A DNA stretch of 64,000 nucleotides, taken from positions 1 through 64,000 of the forward strand of contig JAHCBA010000016.1 in the NCBI GenBank assembly GCA_019634625.1, read 5' to 3'. This document shows, one piece after another, positions 35,258-43,280 of the stretch (within the stretch, counting starts at the first letter, position 1; each line of letters begins with the position of its first letter). The notes below the pieces were generated by a model. That model was given only the letters and a program-made list of their open reading frames with translations, was not told where the DNA came from and did not search any database. The position numbers and the translations under genes were made by a program. The DNA is from Verrucomicrobiia bacterium (GTDB lineage Bacteria; Verrucomicrobiota; Verrucomicrobiia; Limisphaerales; CAIMTB01).

Positions 35258-36253
35258 ATGAGATCCTTCGAGCAGATGGTTGGCCGACACGGCGGGATGC
35301 CGCCGCGTGCGGAGTTGGTCACGCTTCAGTTGAACCTGGGGCGGGTCTGCAACCAGGCGTGCCGGCATTGCCATGTGGATGCGGCGCCGTGGCGCACGGA
35401 GACGATGAGCCGGGAGGTGGCGGGGCGGGTGATCGACTGGATCCGGGAACATCGGCCGGCGGTGGTGGATCTGACCGGAGGGGCGCCGGAGTTGTGCGCG
35501 TCGTTCCGGGACCTGGTCGAAGCGGCCCGGGGCGCGGGATGCCACGTCATCGACCGGAACAACCTGACCATCCTCGAGACGGCGTCGTTCGGATGGCTGC
35601 CCGGGTATCTGGCGGCGCACGGCGTGGAAGTGATCGCCTCGCTGCCGTGTTACCTGGGGGAGAACGTCGATGCGCAACGGGGGGACGGGGTGTTCGAGAA
35701 GAGCATCCGGGCGCTGCGGAGGTTGAATGCGGTCGGGTACGGGACGCGGCTGCCGCTGGCGCTGGTGTTCAATCCGCTGGGGCCGACGCTGCCGCCCCCG
35801 CAGGCGGAGCTGGAGGAGGAGTACCGGGTGGAATTGCGCGCCCGGCATGGGATTGAGTTCACCCGGTTGCTGACGCTGACCAACCAGCCGATTGCCCGGT
35901 TCGCCGAGGAGCTGAAGGGGTCCGGACGGTGGGAGATGTATCTCGATCTGCTGCGGGACCGGTTCAACCCGGCGACGCTGGAGGGCCTGATGTGCCGGAC
36001 AACGCTCAGCGTGGGATGGCGGGGCGAGGTGTACGACTGCGACTTCAACCAGATGCTCGGGCTCGGCCTGGGGGCGGGGGAAGGCGGCTACCTGTGGGAC
36101 TGGACGCCGGAGCGGTTGCGGGGCGGTCGGATCCGGACGGGCATTCACTGTCTGGCCTGCACGGCGGGGTGCGGGAGCGGTTGCACGGGGGCCCTGACGG
36201 CGGAGGTGCCGGCGGGGCAGGAGCGTGCGGGGGATCAGGTTGCCGTGGCGTGA
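35258..36253 (+). CDS. arsS: Radical SAM protein, arsenosugar biosynthesis ArsS-like
   Basis: 331 residues from ATG 35258; a GTG at 35237 would add seven. The radical SAM motif is CNQACRHC near residue 37. Then come DLTGGAPEL and RNNLTIL, and the C-terminal DUF3641-like part has CRTTLSV, YDCDFNQMLGL and the cysteine cluster CLACTAGCGSGC. This is the layout of ArsS, which joins arsenic to an adenosyl group in arsenosugar formation. No arsM or other arsenic gene is in the window, so the activity is inferred by family only. Repeats flank the gene upstream. Confidence 0.75.
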   Translation: MRSFEQMVGRHGGMPPRAELVTLQLNLGRVCNQACRHCHVDAAPWRTETMSREVAGRVIDWIREHRPAVVDLTGGAPELCASFRDLVEAARGAGCHVIDRNNLTILETASFGWLPGYLAAHGVEVIASLPCYLGENVDAQRGDGVFEKSIRALRRLNAVGYGTRLPLALVFNPLGPTLPPPQAELEEEYRVELRARHGIEFTRLLTLTNQPIARFAEELKGSGRWEMYLDLLRDRFNPATLEGLMCRTTLSVGWRGEVYDCDFNQMLGLGLGAGEGGYLWDWTPERLRGGRIRTGIHCLACTAGCGSGCTGALTAEVPAGQERAGDQVAVA

Positions 36254-36298
36254 CCTGGGGCGCGAAGGGCGGGCGGGACGAACCGTGCGGGGGGCGAT

Positions 36299-37111
36299 TC
36301 AGACTTCCGGGGGTTGCCCGACGGGTGCTTCGTCCGGGCCGGGGACGGCTGGGGTCGCTGTGGCCGGGGCTGCCGCCGGGTCGAGGGTGAGCCGGTAGCC
36401 GGCGCCGTGAACGGTGACGATCCAGATGGGCTGGGCGGGATCCTCCTCGAGTTTGCGGCGGAGCGAGACGATGTGCTTGTCCACGGTGCGGGTGGTGGGG
36501 AAGAGGGTGAAGCCCCAGGCGCGATCGAGGAATTCGTCACGGGAAACCACCTGACCGGCGCGTTCGACGAGGAGGCGGAGGACATCGAATTCGCGGGCGG
36601 CGAGGGGGACTTCGGTGTCGTGGCGCCAGACGCGGCGGGCCGCGAGGTCGATGCGAACGGGGCCGAAGCGGATCCGGGTGGGGGCGGTGATGGCGGCGCG
36701 ACGGCGCAGGAGGGCGCGGACGCGGGCAAGGAGTTCCTCGCGGCTGAAGGGTTTGACCAGGTAATCGTCGGCGCCGAGGTCGAGGCCGCGGACGCGATCC
36801 TGGACGCTGCTTCGGGCGGTGAGGACGAGGATGGGGCTGTTGAAGCCGAGTCGCCGCAGGTGACGGCAGAGGGCGAAGCCGTCGAGGCGGGGGAGCATGA
36901 GATCGAGAAGGATCAGGTCGGGCTTGCCGTCGGTGGCGAGGGTGAGGCCTCGCTCGCCGTCGGAGGCGGTGAAGACGCGGTAGCCGTGCCGGGCGAGGCA
37001 GTCGTGGAGCACGGTGCGCATGGAAGGTTCGTCCTCGATGACGAGGATGCGTTCCCGCGGGCCGTGGGGGTCGCTGTGGGCGGGAGCGGGTGAAGCAGGG
37101 TCGCCGGTCAT
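36299..37111 (-). CDS. OmpR/PhoB-family response regulator
   Basis: 270 residues. Receiver domain at about 20-135: acidic pair in VIEDEPSM, phosphoacceptor Asp in DLILLDLMLPRLDG, Thr/Lys in LTARS and DYLVKPFS. The winged-helix DNA-binding domain is at about 150-245 (AAREFDVLRLLVERAGQVVS, then VDKHIVSLRRKLE). A Pro/Ala tail closes it. The start overlaps the stop of the histidine kinase gene (ATGA), so the two are co-translated. Target genes are unknown. Confidence 0.88.
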   Translation of the reverse strand: MTGDPASPAPAHSDPHGPRERILVIEDEPSMRTVLHDCLARHGYRVFTASDGERGLTLATDGKPDLILLDLMLPRLDGFALCRHLRRLGFNSPILVLTARSSVQDRVRGLDLGADDYLVKPFSREELLARVRALLRRRAAITAPTRIRFGPVRIDLAARRVWRHDTEVPLAAREFDVLRLLVERAGQVVSRDEFLDRAWGFTLFPTTRTVDKHIVSLRRKLEEDPAQPIWIVTVHGAGYRLTLDPAAAPATATPAVPGPDEAPVGQPPEV

Positions 37112-39129
37112 GGGAGATTCGGGACGGATCCGGGAGGGGTGGGGAGTTCGACGGTGAAGCGCGTGCCGGCCGCGGGGGGGCATTCAATGACGACCCGGCC
37201 GCCATGGGCGGTGGCGAGCCGGTGCACGATGGCGAGGCCGAGCCCGATGCCCGGGGTTTCCCGGCGGAGTTCGGAGCCGCGCCGGAAAAAGGCCTCGAAC
37301 ACGCGATCGCGGTCTTCATGCGGGATGCCCGGACCGCAATCGGCGACCCAGAGCCGGGTGTGGCGAGGGTTCGAGTTCACGGGGGAGTCTGCGGTGGGTG
37401 GATCCACGCCGACGGTGACGACGGATTGGGGCGGGCTGTGCTTGAGGGCGTTGTCGATGAGATTGACGAGGATCTGGCGCATCGCGGAGGGATCGGCGGA
37501 GACGATGACGGCATGGTCGGGGAGTTGTGTGTCGAACCGGATGGAGCGGTCGGCGGCGGAGGGAGCGAGGGCTTCGACGGTGGTACGGACGAGTTCGGGG
37601 AGATCGAGGGGTTCGAGCGCCAGGGGTTGGGGGTCGCGTTCGAGGCGGGCGTGGCGGAGGACGTTTTCGATGAGGAGGCCGAGGCGCCGGGTCTCGCGCA
37701 GGATCAGGCGGGGATAACCGGACTGCCGGGAGGAGGGGCCGGCGGGGAGATCCACGAGTTCCTCGGCCATGAGTTGGACGGCGGCCATGGGCGCCCGGAG
37801 TTCGTGGGAGACGCTGGCGACGAAGTCGGCCTGCAAGGCGGCGAGCTGACGCTGGCGTTCGCAGGCGCGCCAGAGGCTGAGGGACCCCAGCGAGACGGCG
37901 AGCAGGGCGGTGCTGACCAGTCCGAAGTGGGTGAGGGATCGCAGGCGATGGCCGGTCAGCAGGACCTGTGGGTTGGCGAGGTGGAGGGTGACCTCGACGG
38001 ATCCGGAGGTGGCGGACGCGAGGGCTTCGGACGCGGGCGGCACCGGCACCAGGTCGCGTCCGGCAATCCGGATGTCCGCTGCGAGGTGAGCCGGGAGGAG
38101 TTGATCCGCGAGGACCTGGCGGACGCGGGCGAGAACGGCGTCGAGGGGGCGTTGCACCACCCAATGGCCGTCCACGACCTCGTGCCGGGTGACGAGATGG
38201 ATCGTTTCGGGGCCGGAAGCGAGCCATTGAGGATCAGGGGATGCGGGTTGGGGCGGGTCGTCGGCGGGAAGGTCGGGGAGATGCGAGCGGACGCTGGCGT
38301 GCAGGGCGGCGACATGGCGCCAGCGCGCGAGCCGGTGCGGATCGAGGGATTCCCATTCGTCGAGGGTCGCGTCGGGCCATTGACGATCGATCAGGGCCCG
38401 ATAACAGAGCGCATCGAGCCAGTTGGTTTGAAGGGGACGGGCCGAGGAATCGATGGCGGCGATCTGGAGGAGGGCGCGGAGGGCGAGGAGGTGGAGGGGC
38501 AGCCCGGTTTCGCCGGGCTGGTGTGGAGACTGTTGGAGGATCCATTCGAGGTGGTTGCGGGCCTCGGGGGTGCGGCCGAGCTGGAGAAGCTGGCGCGCCA
38601 GGCGGAAGCGAACGGGCGCCTCCCACTCGGAATCCGCGGCGTGCGGCAGGAGCTGAAGCCAGAGGCTGGGTTCGGGGGACGGCGCCCCGGATGCAGGGTC
38701 GTGGGCGTCGGCGGCGAACCAGAGTTCGCGGGCCGGGTTGGGAAGGCGCGCGGGATCGAACCGCGCGGGGGTTGGGGGATGGGCGGCGGGATAGGTGCCA
38801 TGGGGCAGGACCAGGATGCCGAGGCTGTCGGGGTGCAGGGCCGCCACGCGGGTCAGCGGTTCCCGTTCGGGAGGCCCCGGCGACTGATGGAACTGCTGGA
38901 CATCGGCCGCGCTGGGGAGCGGCAGATCGAGGAGGTCGGATTCAAGGGCCCTGGCGAGGAGGGGCGCCTGACGTCGGGCGAGTTCGTGCATCTCGTGAAG
39001 GGCAACGATCCGATGCTGGCGGAGCGAATGGAATCCGAGTGCGGCGAGGATGATGGCGGGAATCAGGATGACAATGGCGAGTGCGGCGACGGCCCGTGGC
39101 GACAGCGGTTCGGGGAACGGATGCTTCAT
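37108..39129 (-). CDS. Membrane histidine kinase with large extracytoplasmic domain
   Basis: 673 residues from ATG 39129. Transmembrane helix 1 lies at about 12-32 and helix 2 at about 385-405, bracketing a 350-residue periplasmic part that includes a helical segment with TPR-like spacing (about 155-215). The H-box is FVASVSHELRAPMAAVQ near 425, with the N-box LVNLIDNALKHSP, G1 DCGPGIP and G2 GIGLGLAIV. It phosphorylates the regulator encoded next. The signal is unknown; the long sensor suggests a soluble or envelope ligand. The upstream gap holds hexamer repeats and a full palindromic element. Confidence 0.85.
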   Translation of the reverse strand: MKHPFPEPLSPRAVAALAIVILIPAIILAALGFHSLRQHRIVALHEMHELARRQAPLLARALESDLLDLPLPSAADVQQFHQSPGPPEREPLTRVAALHPDSLGILVLPHGTYPAAHPPTPARFDPARLPNPARELWFAADAHDPASGAPSPEPSLWLQLLPHAADSEWEAPVRFRLARQLLQLGRTPEARNHLEWILQQSPHQPGETGLPLHLLALRALLQIAAIDSSARPLQTNWLDALCYRALIDRQWPDATLDEWESLDPHRLARWRHVAALHASVRSHLPDLPADDPPQPASPDPQWLASGPETIHLVTRHEVVDGHWVVQRPLDAVLARVRQVLADQLLPAHLAADIRIAGRDLVPVPPASEALASATSGSVEVTLHLANPQVLLTGHRLRSLTHFGLVSTALLAVSLGSLSLWRACERQRQLAALQADFVASVSHELRAPMAAVQLMAEELVDLPAGPSSRQSGYPRLILRETRRLGLLIENVLRHARLERDPQPLALEPLDLPELVRTTVEALAPSAADRSIRFDTQLPDHAVIVSADPSAMRQILVNLIDNALKHSPPQSVVTVGVDPPTADSPVNSNPRHTRLWVADCGPGIPHEDRDRVFEAFFRRGSELRRETPGIGLGLAIVHRLATAHGGRVVIECPPAAGTRFTVELPTPPGSVPNLP

Positions 39130-39186
39130 GTCGTAGGGGGGGGGTGATTCGCCGCATCCGCCATCCAGATACCAAATGTCCTCATC

Positions 39187-39236
39187 CTCGTAATCGTAAT
39201 CGTAATCGTAATCGTAATCGTAATCGTAATCGTGCT
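39187..39236. repeat. GTAATC hexanucleotide tract
   Basis: Seven consecutive GTAATC units plus a degenerate one, about 60 nt upstream of the histidine kinase start. Confidence 0.92.
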
Positions 39237-39261
39237 CGCCGAATCCATGCGGTGTCGGTGC

Positions 39262-39421
39262 GATGCATCCTGGAGTTGTGGGTCGAGGCGCGAACTTCGC
39301 GACGCGTTGCTTCGGAGGGCCGAGTTCCACGAGGCCGCAAGGGAAGTGGAGCGTTGGATTGAGGCCTCGCAGAGCTCGTCCCTCCGATTCGCTGCCACCT
39401 CACCGCAACGCCGGGATCCAC
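39262..39421. repeat. Full-length MITE-like palindromic element
   Basis: Termini GATGCATCCTGGAGTTGTGG and CACCGCAACGCCGGGATCCAC are imperfect inverted repeats. The inner arms are CGGAGGGCCGAGTTCCACGA (about 39317) and GCCTCGCAGAGCTCGTCCCT (about 39364). Confidence 0.8.
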
Positions 39422-39471
39422 GGGGTGTCGGTGCCGCCGCGGCGATTCGGAGGGGCGAGGCGCCGGCGCGG

Positions 39472-40515
39472 CTACGGGCTTGTGGCGTCGGGCGCTTCGA
39501 GCGACTGGAGTTTATGCCGTTCAAGCTCGCGCCAATCGATCTCACTCTTCAGCCGGGCGAGTTCGGCCGACAGCAGTTCCTGCGTTCTCAGGAGGCGGGG
39601 GAGATAGATGTTCTTGAAGTACTCCTCCAGGCGCGCTGTCAGGCGATCCATGGCCCGGCTGGAGCCGGGTGCGTCCAAAGGGGCAGCGGCCCGCTGATCC
39701 CGGAGTCGTTCGAGGTTGGCCATGGCTTCGAGGAGTTGCGGGTCCTGGACGAAGCGGGTGGGCAGTTGGTCGAGGCCGGAATCGGCGGCGCGCAGTTCGA
39801 GTTGCACCTGACGGAGCTGGGTGGCGAGGGTGCGGGATTCCTGGCGGAGCGCCTCGATTTCGTGGGCCAGTCCGCTGACAGCGGGATCGGTGGTCCGGGG
39901 TGCGGGGGGCTGGACCGGGGCGAGGCCGTAGCGGGCGCGAAGGATGGGGTCCATGCCGCCCGGTCCGTAGCGGGTGCGGAATTCGGCGGAAGGCTGGGCG
40001 GTGCCGGGGTTGGAAGCGGCCTGGGCTTCTAGGGCATTGAGGTGTTGCAGTGCGATCGCGGCGGGTTCGGTGGCGTCGGTGAACTCCCGAAGGATCCGGG
40101 CGTAGGCGACGCGGGCGTTCTCGATCCGGCCCAGTTTACGACTGACCTCGGCGAGGCGGAGAAGGGATTCGGCGGCGACGGGGCGTAGGCGGTCGAAATC
40201 GGCGAGGATGGCGCGGTATTCGGCGAGGGCCCCTTCGAGGTCGCCATCGCCCTCCTCGGTGAACTGGGCGGCGACCAGTCGGGCGCGGAGATCCTCGGTG
40301 GGGGCGGGGGTTGGGGAGGGTATCGGGTCAGGTTCAGAGGAGGGGAGGAGGCCGTAGCGCCTCATGAGTTCGGGCGACATGGGCATGGCGGCCGGGTCGG
40401 GCGCGGAAGGGGTGGCGGGAGCGGGCTGCTGGGCGGCCACGGGCGGGCTGAGGAGCAGGGTGGCGACCAGGGCGATGCCGAGGAAAGGGAGGAGACGTGG
40501 CGGGGAAGTGTTCAT
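39472..40515 (-). CDS. Secreted TPR / coiled-coil protein
   Basis: 347 residues with a signal peptide (about 1-28, ending VAAQ). A Pro/Ala-rich region leads to two or three TPR-like helical hairpins (LEGALAEYRAILADFDRLRP, then ARVAYARILREFTD), and then a long coiled coil at about 225-340 (LAHEIEALRQESRTLATQLR; TQELLSAELARLKSEIDWRE). It resembles CpoB/YbgF-like periplasmic proteins in layout, without their trimer region. Function is unknown. It stands alone. Confidence 0.65.
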   Translation of the reverse strand: MNTSPPRLLPFLGIALVATLLLSPPVAAQQPAPATPSAPDPAAMPMSPELMRRYGLLPSSEPDPIPSPTPAPTEDLRARLVAAQFTEEGDGDLEGALAEYRAILADFDRLRPVAAESLLRLAEVSRKLGRIENARVAYARILREFTDATEPAAIALQHLNALEAQAASNPGTAQPSAEFRTRYGPGGMDPILRARYGLAPVQPPAPRTTDPAVSGLAHEIEALRQESRTLATQLRQVQLELRAADSGLDQLPTRFVQDPQLLEAMANLERLRDQRAAAPLDAPGSSRAMDRLTARLEEYFKNIYLPRLLRTQELLSAELARLKSEIDWRELERHKLQSLEAPDATSP

Positions 40516-40611
40516 GGCGGTGGCGAGGATGAGGCAGGCGGGAGGCCGAGTTGTTCCGGTTCGGTAACCTTTTCCAGCGTGGCTAATGGATTACGTGCGA
40601 AAATCTGCGCT

Positions 40612-40626
40612 TTGACAACCGGTTGT
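40612..40626. promoter_or_regulatory. Palindrome and -35-like site before the broken PQQ gene
   Basis: A perfect 12-bp palindrome ACAACCGGTTGT (40615-40626) overlaps TTGACA (40612-40617), 25 nt before the ATG at 40652. It may be a binding site; no factor is identified. Confidence 0.3.
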
Positions 40627-40651
40627 TGGAAGGCAACGTCGCCGGTGCGTC

Positions 40652-40932
40652 ATGAGGTTGTTCCTGTTGTTTTGCAATCGGCTGGGGTGCTTTGTGGTCC
40701 TGGGGCTCGGACTGAAGGTTTGGGGGCTCGAACGGGAGGCGGGGAGCGGGCTGGCATTTCCGCGGGTTCCGCCCCAGTTCGGGTACACGACGGTGCCGGC
40801 GTTTGAAGGGTTGGAGTTTGTGGATCCGGTGGCGATTGCGAGCCCGCCGGGCGAGACGAACCGGCTGTTTGTGGTGGAGCAGTTGGGGCGGGTCCAGGTG
40901 ATTCCGGACCTGACGACGCCGCGGGTGGAGAC
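40652..40932 (+). pseudogene. N-terminal fragment of a PQQ-dehydrogenase/cytochrome protein
   Basis: Starts with a signal peptide (about 1-25) and continues FEGLEFVDPVAIASPPGETN, then RLFVVEQLGRVQVIPDLTTP, which matches the N-terminus of the intact relative at 45894-50552 (PVAVAAPPGETNRIFVVERT). Homology ends at VET near 40932; the frame runs on through unrelated sequence to a stop at 41041. The C-terminal part of the same protein resumes at 44700. About 450 codons of the middle are absent. It is unlikely to be functional. Confidence 0.85.
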
Positions 40933-41406
40933 GAAAAGTTCGTCCTGCCGTTATTGGGGGCGCTGTCCGAGTGGTATGTTGCGCCACTTATGCTGCGGAT
41001 TAGTGCGCCGACCTGACAAGGCAAAGAGCGGCATTTCTTAACGGGCTGCTAACAGTGAATAGCCGAGCTAGGGGACATAACTCGATCGGGCAAAGGTGCT
41101 GGGCTTGCTGGCCACACGTACCTTGCAGTTGTTCTCTCCGTATCTCTTGCCGCTTGACAGAGTCGGGTGCGATCCTCGAAAGGAATTCTTGCCTTACAGT
41201 GGGATGGATCTAAGTCGAGGACGTCTGGCTCTACAGGAACCCTTGATCATCCGGCCATGGACCTAATCGCGAGTCGCTTCCAACTCGGCCCCGGTCCATG
41301 GCCAGATGGTATAGTGATATCTCTCTGATTCCGAACCAATGCAAACAAACCGACGAGGCGCCCTTTTCCGACACAATCGAGACGCCTCGACGGTCTAAGG
41401 CAGTAC
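40933..41406. other. Left flank of the inserted DNA, no gene
   Basis: Sequence of lower GC than its surroundings. No start-to-stop frame looks like a known protein. Several GACGAGGC/GCCTCGTC-type half-sites occur from about 41350 on, leading into the large hairpin. It begins at a 7-bp TGGAGAC (40926-40932), repeated at the right breakpoint (44700-44706). Confidence 0.6.
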
Positions 41407-41493
41407 CTAACGAGGCGCTGCCTCAGACCGACGAGGCATGTGGGTTGTTCTGACGTCAGGGGGCCTCGTCGGCCTGAGGCAGCGCCTCGTTAG
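41407..41493. repeat. Large hairpin upstream of the 534-aa gene
   Basis: Arms 41407-41437 and 41463-41493 are 31 bp each with a single mismatch; the outer 20 bp (CTAACGAGGCGCTGCCTCAG) are perfect. The loop is 25 nt. A weaker inverted pair (about 41499-41512 with 41551-41565) follows. It could be a mobile-element end, a protein-binding structure or an attenuator. Confidence 0.9.
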
Positions 41494-41631
41494 GAGATAA
41501 CCTTCGGTTCGCTGGAGCAGGGGGGGACTCCGCCGGCAGAGCCTAGGTCGAACCCGAAGGTTCGTGTTGTATTGACCGCGTGCGGCCGGTGGGCCATCGA
41601 ATTGGCCCGTTGTCCACCAACGGAGTCCGTC

Positions 41632-43236
41632 ATGGCCATACCACGCTCCGCCGCCGATGTCCTCAAGAATCACGTCACCTTCCAGATCGAGGGCATCGAC
41701 CGCATGTACCTCAACCTCTACGTCCCCTTGCTCCAGACCCCGGAAGGCGTCGCCCGCTTCTGGCGCTTCCATCGAGGTCATCGCTTCGCCTCCTCCGCTC
41801 TCATGGACCCCATGACCAAGGATTTCATCCACCGCCTCGAGCGCTTCGCGGCCCACCTCGCCATACCCCTCATCTCCTTCGAGAAGGGCCAGCGCAAGGA
41901 CGACGTCGCCAAGGCCTTCTTCGACGCCGCCTCTTTCGAGGAGGGCGTCGTCTTCATCGGCAAAGCCCAGGAGAAGTCCCGCGTCTTCCGCACCGAGCGT
42001 CGCCGCTCCCCCCATGGCCCCACCTACCCCTGGATCGTTCCTTCCTCCGCCATGGTCAACCAATGGTACATCTACATCCTCGATCGCGACTTCGGCCCCT
42101 TCTTCATCAAGTTCAGCAGCTACTTCCCCTACAACGCCAAGCTTTGTCTTAACGGTCACGAGTTCCTCAAGTGTCAGTTGCGCAACGCGGGCATCCCCTT
42201 CAAGCCCCTCGATAACGGGCTGGCCTCCTGCACCGATCCTCAAGCCGCCCAGGCTTTCGCCGATGGGCTCAGCGCCGAAAAGATTGACGCGCTGGTCCGC
42301 AAGTGGTTTGCGCGTCTGCCCCATCCCTTCACCCGCAAGGATCGCGCCGCCGGCTTTCGCTATCAGCTCTCCATCCTCCAGGCCGAATTCTCCCTCACCC
42401 AGGTCCTCGATCAACCCCTCCATGGCCGCGTCTTCTTCGAGGAGGTCATCCGCGAAAACCTCGACCTTGGCCGTCCCGATCAGGTCCAGCTCATTTTCGG
42501 TCGCTCCGTCAACCGACGCACCCCGGGTCGATTCCGCACCCGGGTGCTCACCCACGGCGTGATCCCGTCCCTGCACGTGGACTACAAGAAAAGCCGCATC
42601 AAACAATACCACAAGGAAGGTCAGGCTCTGCGGACCGAAACCACGATCAATGACACGCGTGACTTTGGCGTGGGCAAGAGCCTCAGGAACCTGCCGGCCC
42701 TCCGGCAGATCGGCTTCCAAGCCAACCGACGTCTTCTGGACGTCCAAAAAATCACGCAAGACTGCGCGCAGGGGGAGGCGGAACTGCGCCAGGTGACTGA
42801 GCCGGTCCAGGTCGAGGACCAGCGCGCCGCGGGGCTGCGCTTCGGACAGCAGCGGGTCCAGGCATTGCTGACGGCAATTCTCTGCTTCGCCCTCCAGGTC
42901 TGCGGGTTCACCAGTCGCGAGCTCCGGCAGCGTCTGGCCCCCCTGCTGGGCCTGGGCCTCGATCAACTCACCCAGGGCCGCATGACCTACGAGTTGCGCC
43001 GGCTCCGCCTCCACGGCCTCATCGAACGCATACCCAAGTCCCATCGCTATCGTCTCACCCGGCGGGGCATCGGCACAGCGTTGTTCTTCACGCGCACCTA
43101 CGCCCGGGTGCTCAGACCGGGTATGGCCCAGCTCATCCCTTCGCAGTGGGAGGGAGGCACTCCTTTGCGCCGTTCGTTCGATCGTCTCATGACAGAAATC
43201 GACCACCTTGTCTCTGATGCACATCTCAGCTCCTAA
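41632..43236 (+). CDS. Uncharacterised 534-aa protein of a probable mobile element
   Basis: 534 residues from ATG 41632. Start MAIPRSAADVLKNHVTFQIE; conserved-looking blocks are EGVVFIGKAQEKSRVFRTER (about 103), DFGPFFIKFSSYFPYNAKLC (about 151), CLNGHEFLKCQLRNAGIPF (about 170), FFEEVIRENLDLGRPDQVQL (about 268) and IKQYHKEGQALRTETTINDT (about 324). The last 130 residues look like a winged helix-turn-helix (GRMTYELRRLRLHGLIERIP). No signal or transmembrane segment. I recall similar unnamed proteins in repeated copies in other bacteria, but I cannot assign a family. A transposase or nuclease role is inference from the insertion context; catalytic residues are not identified. Confidence 0.7.
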   Translation: MAIPRSAADVLKNHVTFQIEGIDRMYLNLYVPLLQTPEGVARFWRFHRGHRFASSALMDPMTKDFIHRLERFAAHLAIPLISFEKGQRKDDVAKAFFDAASFEEGVVFIGKAQEKSRVFRTERRRSPHGPTYPWIVPSSAMVNQWYIYILDRDFGPFFIKFSSYFPYNAKLCLNGHEFLKCQLRNAGIPFKPLDNGLASCTDPQAAQAFADGLSAEKIDALVRKWFARLPHPFTRKDRAAGFRYQLSILQAEFSLTQVLDQPLHGRVFFEEVIRENLDLGRPDQVQLIFGRSVNRRTPGRFRTRVLTHGVIPSLHVDYKKSRIKQYHKEGQALRTETTINDTRDFGVGKSLRNLPALRQIGFQANRRLLDVQKITQDCAQGEAELRQVTEPVQVEDQRAAGLRFGQQRVQALLTAILCFALQVCGFTSRELRQRLAPLLGLGLDQLTQGRMTYELRRLRLHGLIERIPKSHRYRLTRRGIGTALFFTRTYARVLRPGMAQLIPSQWEGGTPLRRSFDRLMTEIDHLVSDAHLSS

Positions 43237-43280
43237 AACTTGACTCAAATCAGTCACATTTCAGAGGACAAGAAATCTAG

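Noticed and set aside
43195-43225. A stretch resembling the Nextera transposon mosaic end (on the minus strand AGATGTGCATCAGAGACA), raising the idea of adapter contamination at the end of the 534-aa gene.
   Set aside because: It differs from the 19-bp adapter at about three positions, and the plus-strand protein reads through it normally. Junction read support would settle it.
41407-43257. A 616-codon open frame antisense to the 534-aa gene.
   Set aside because: It is a GC-rich shadow frame; composition is Glu/Gly/Ala-rich without domain motifs, while the plus-strand protein has ordered conserved-looking blocks and a good start.
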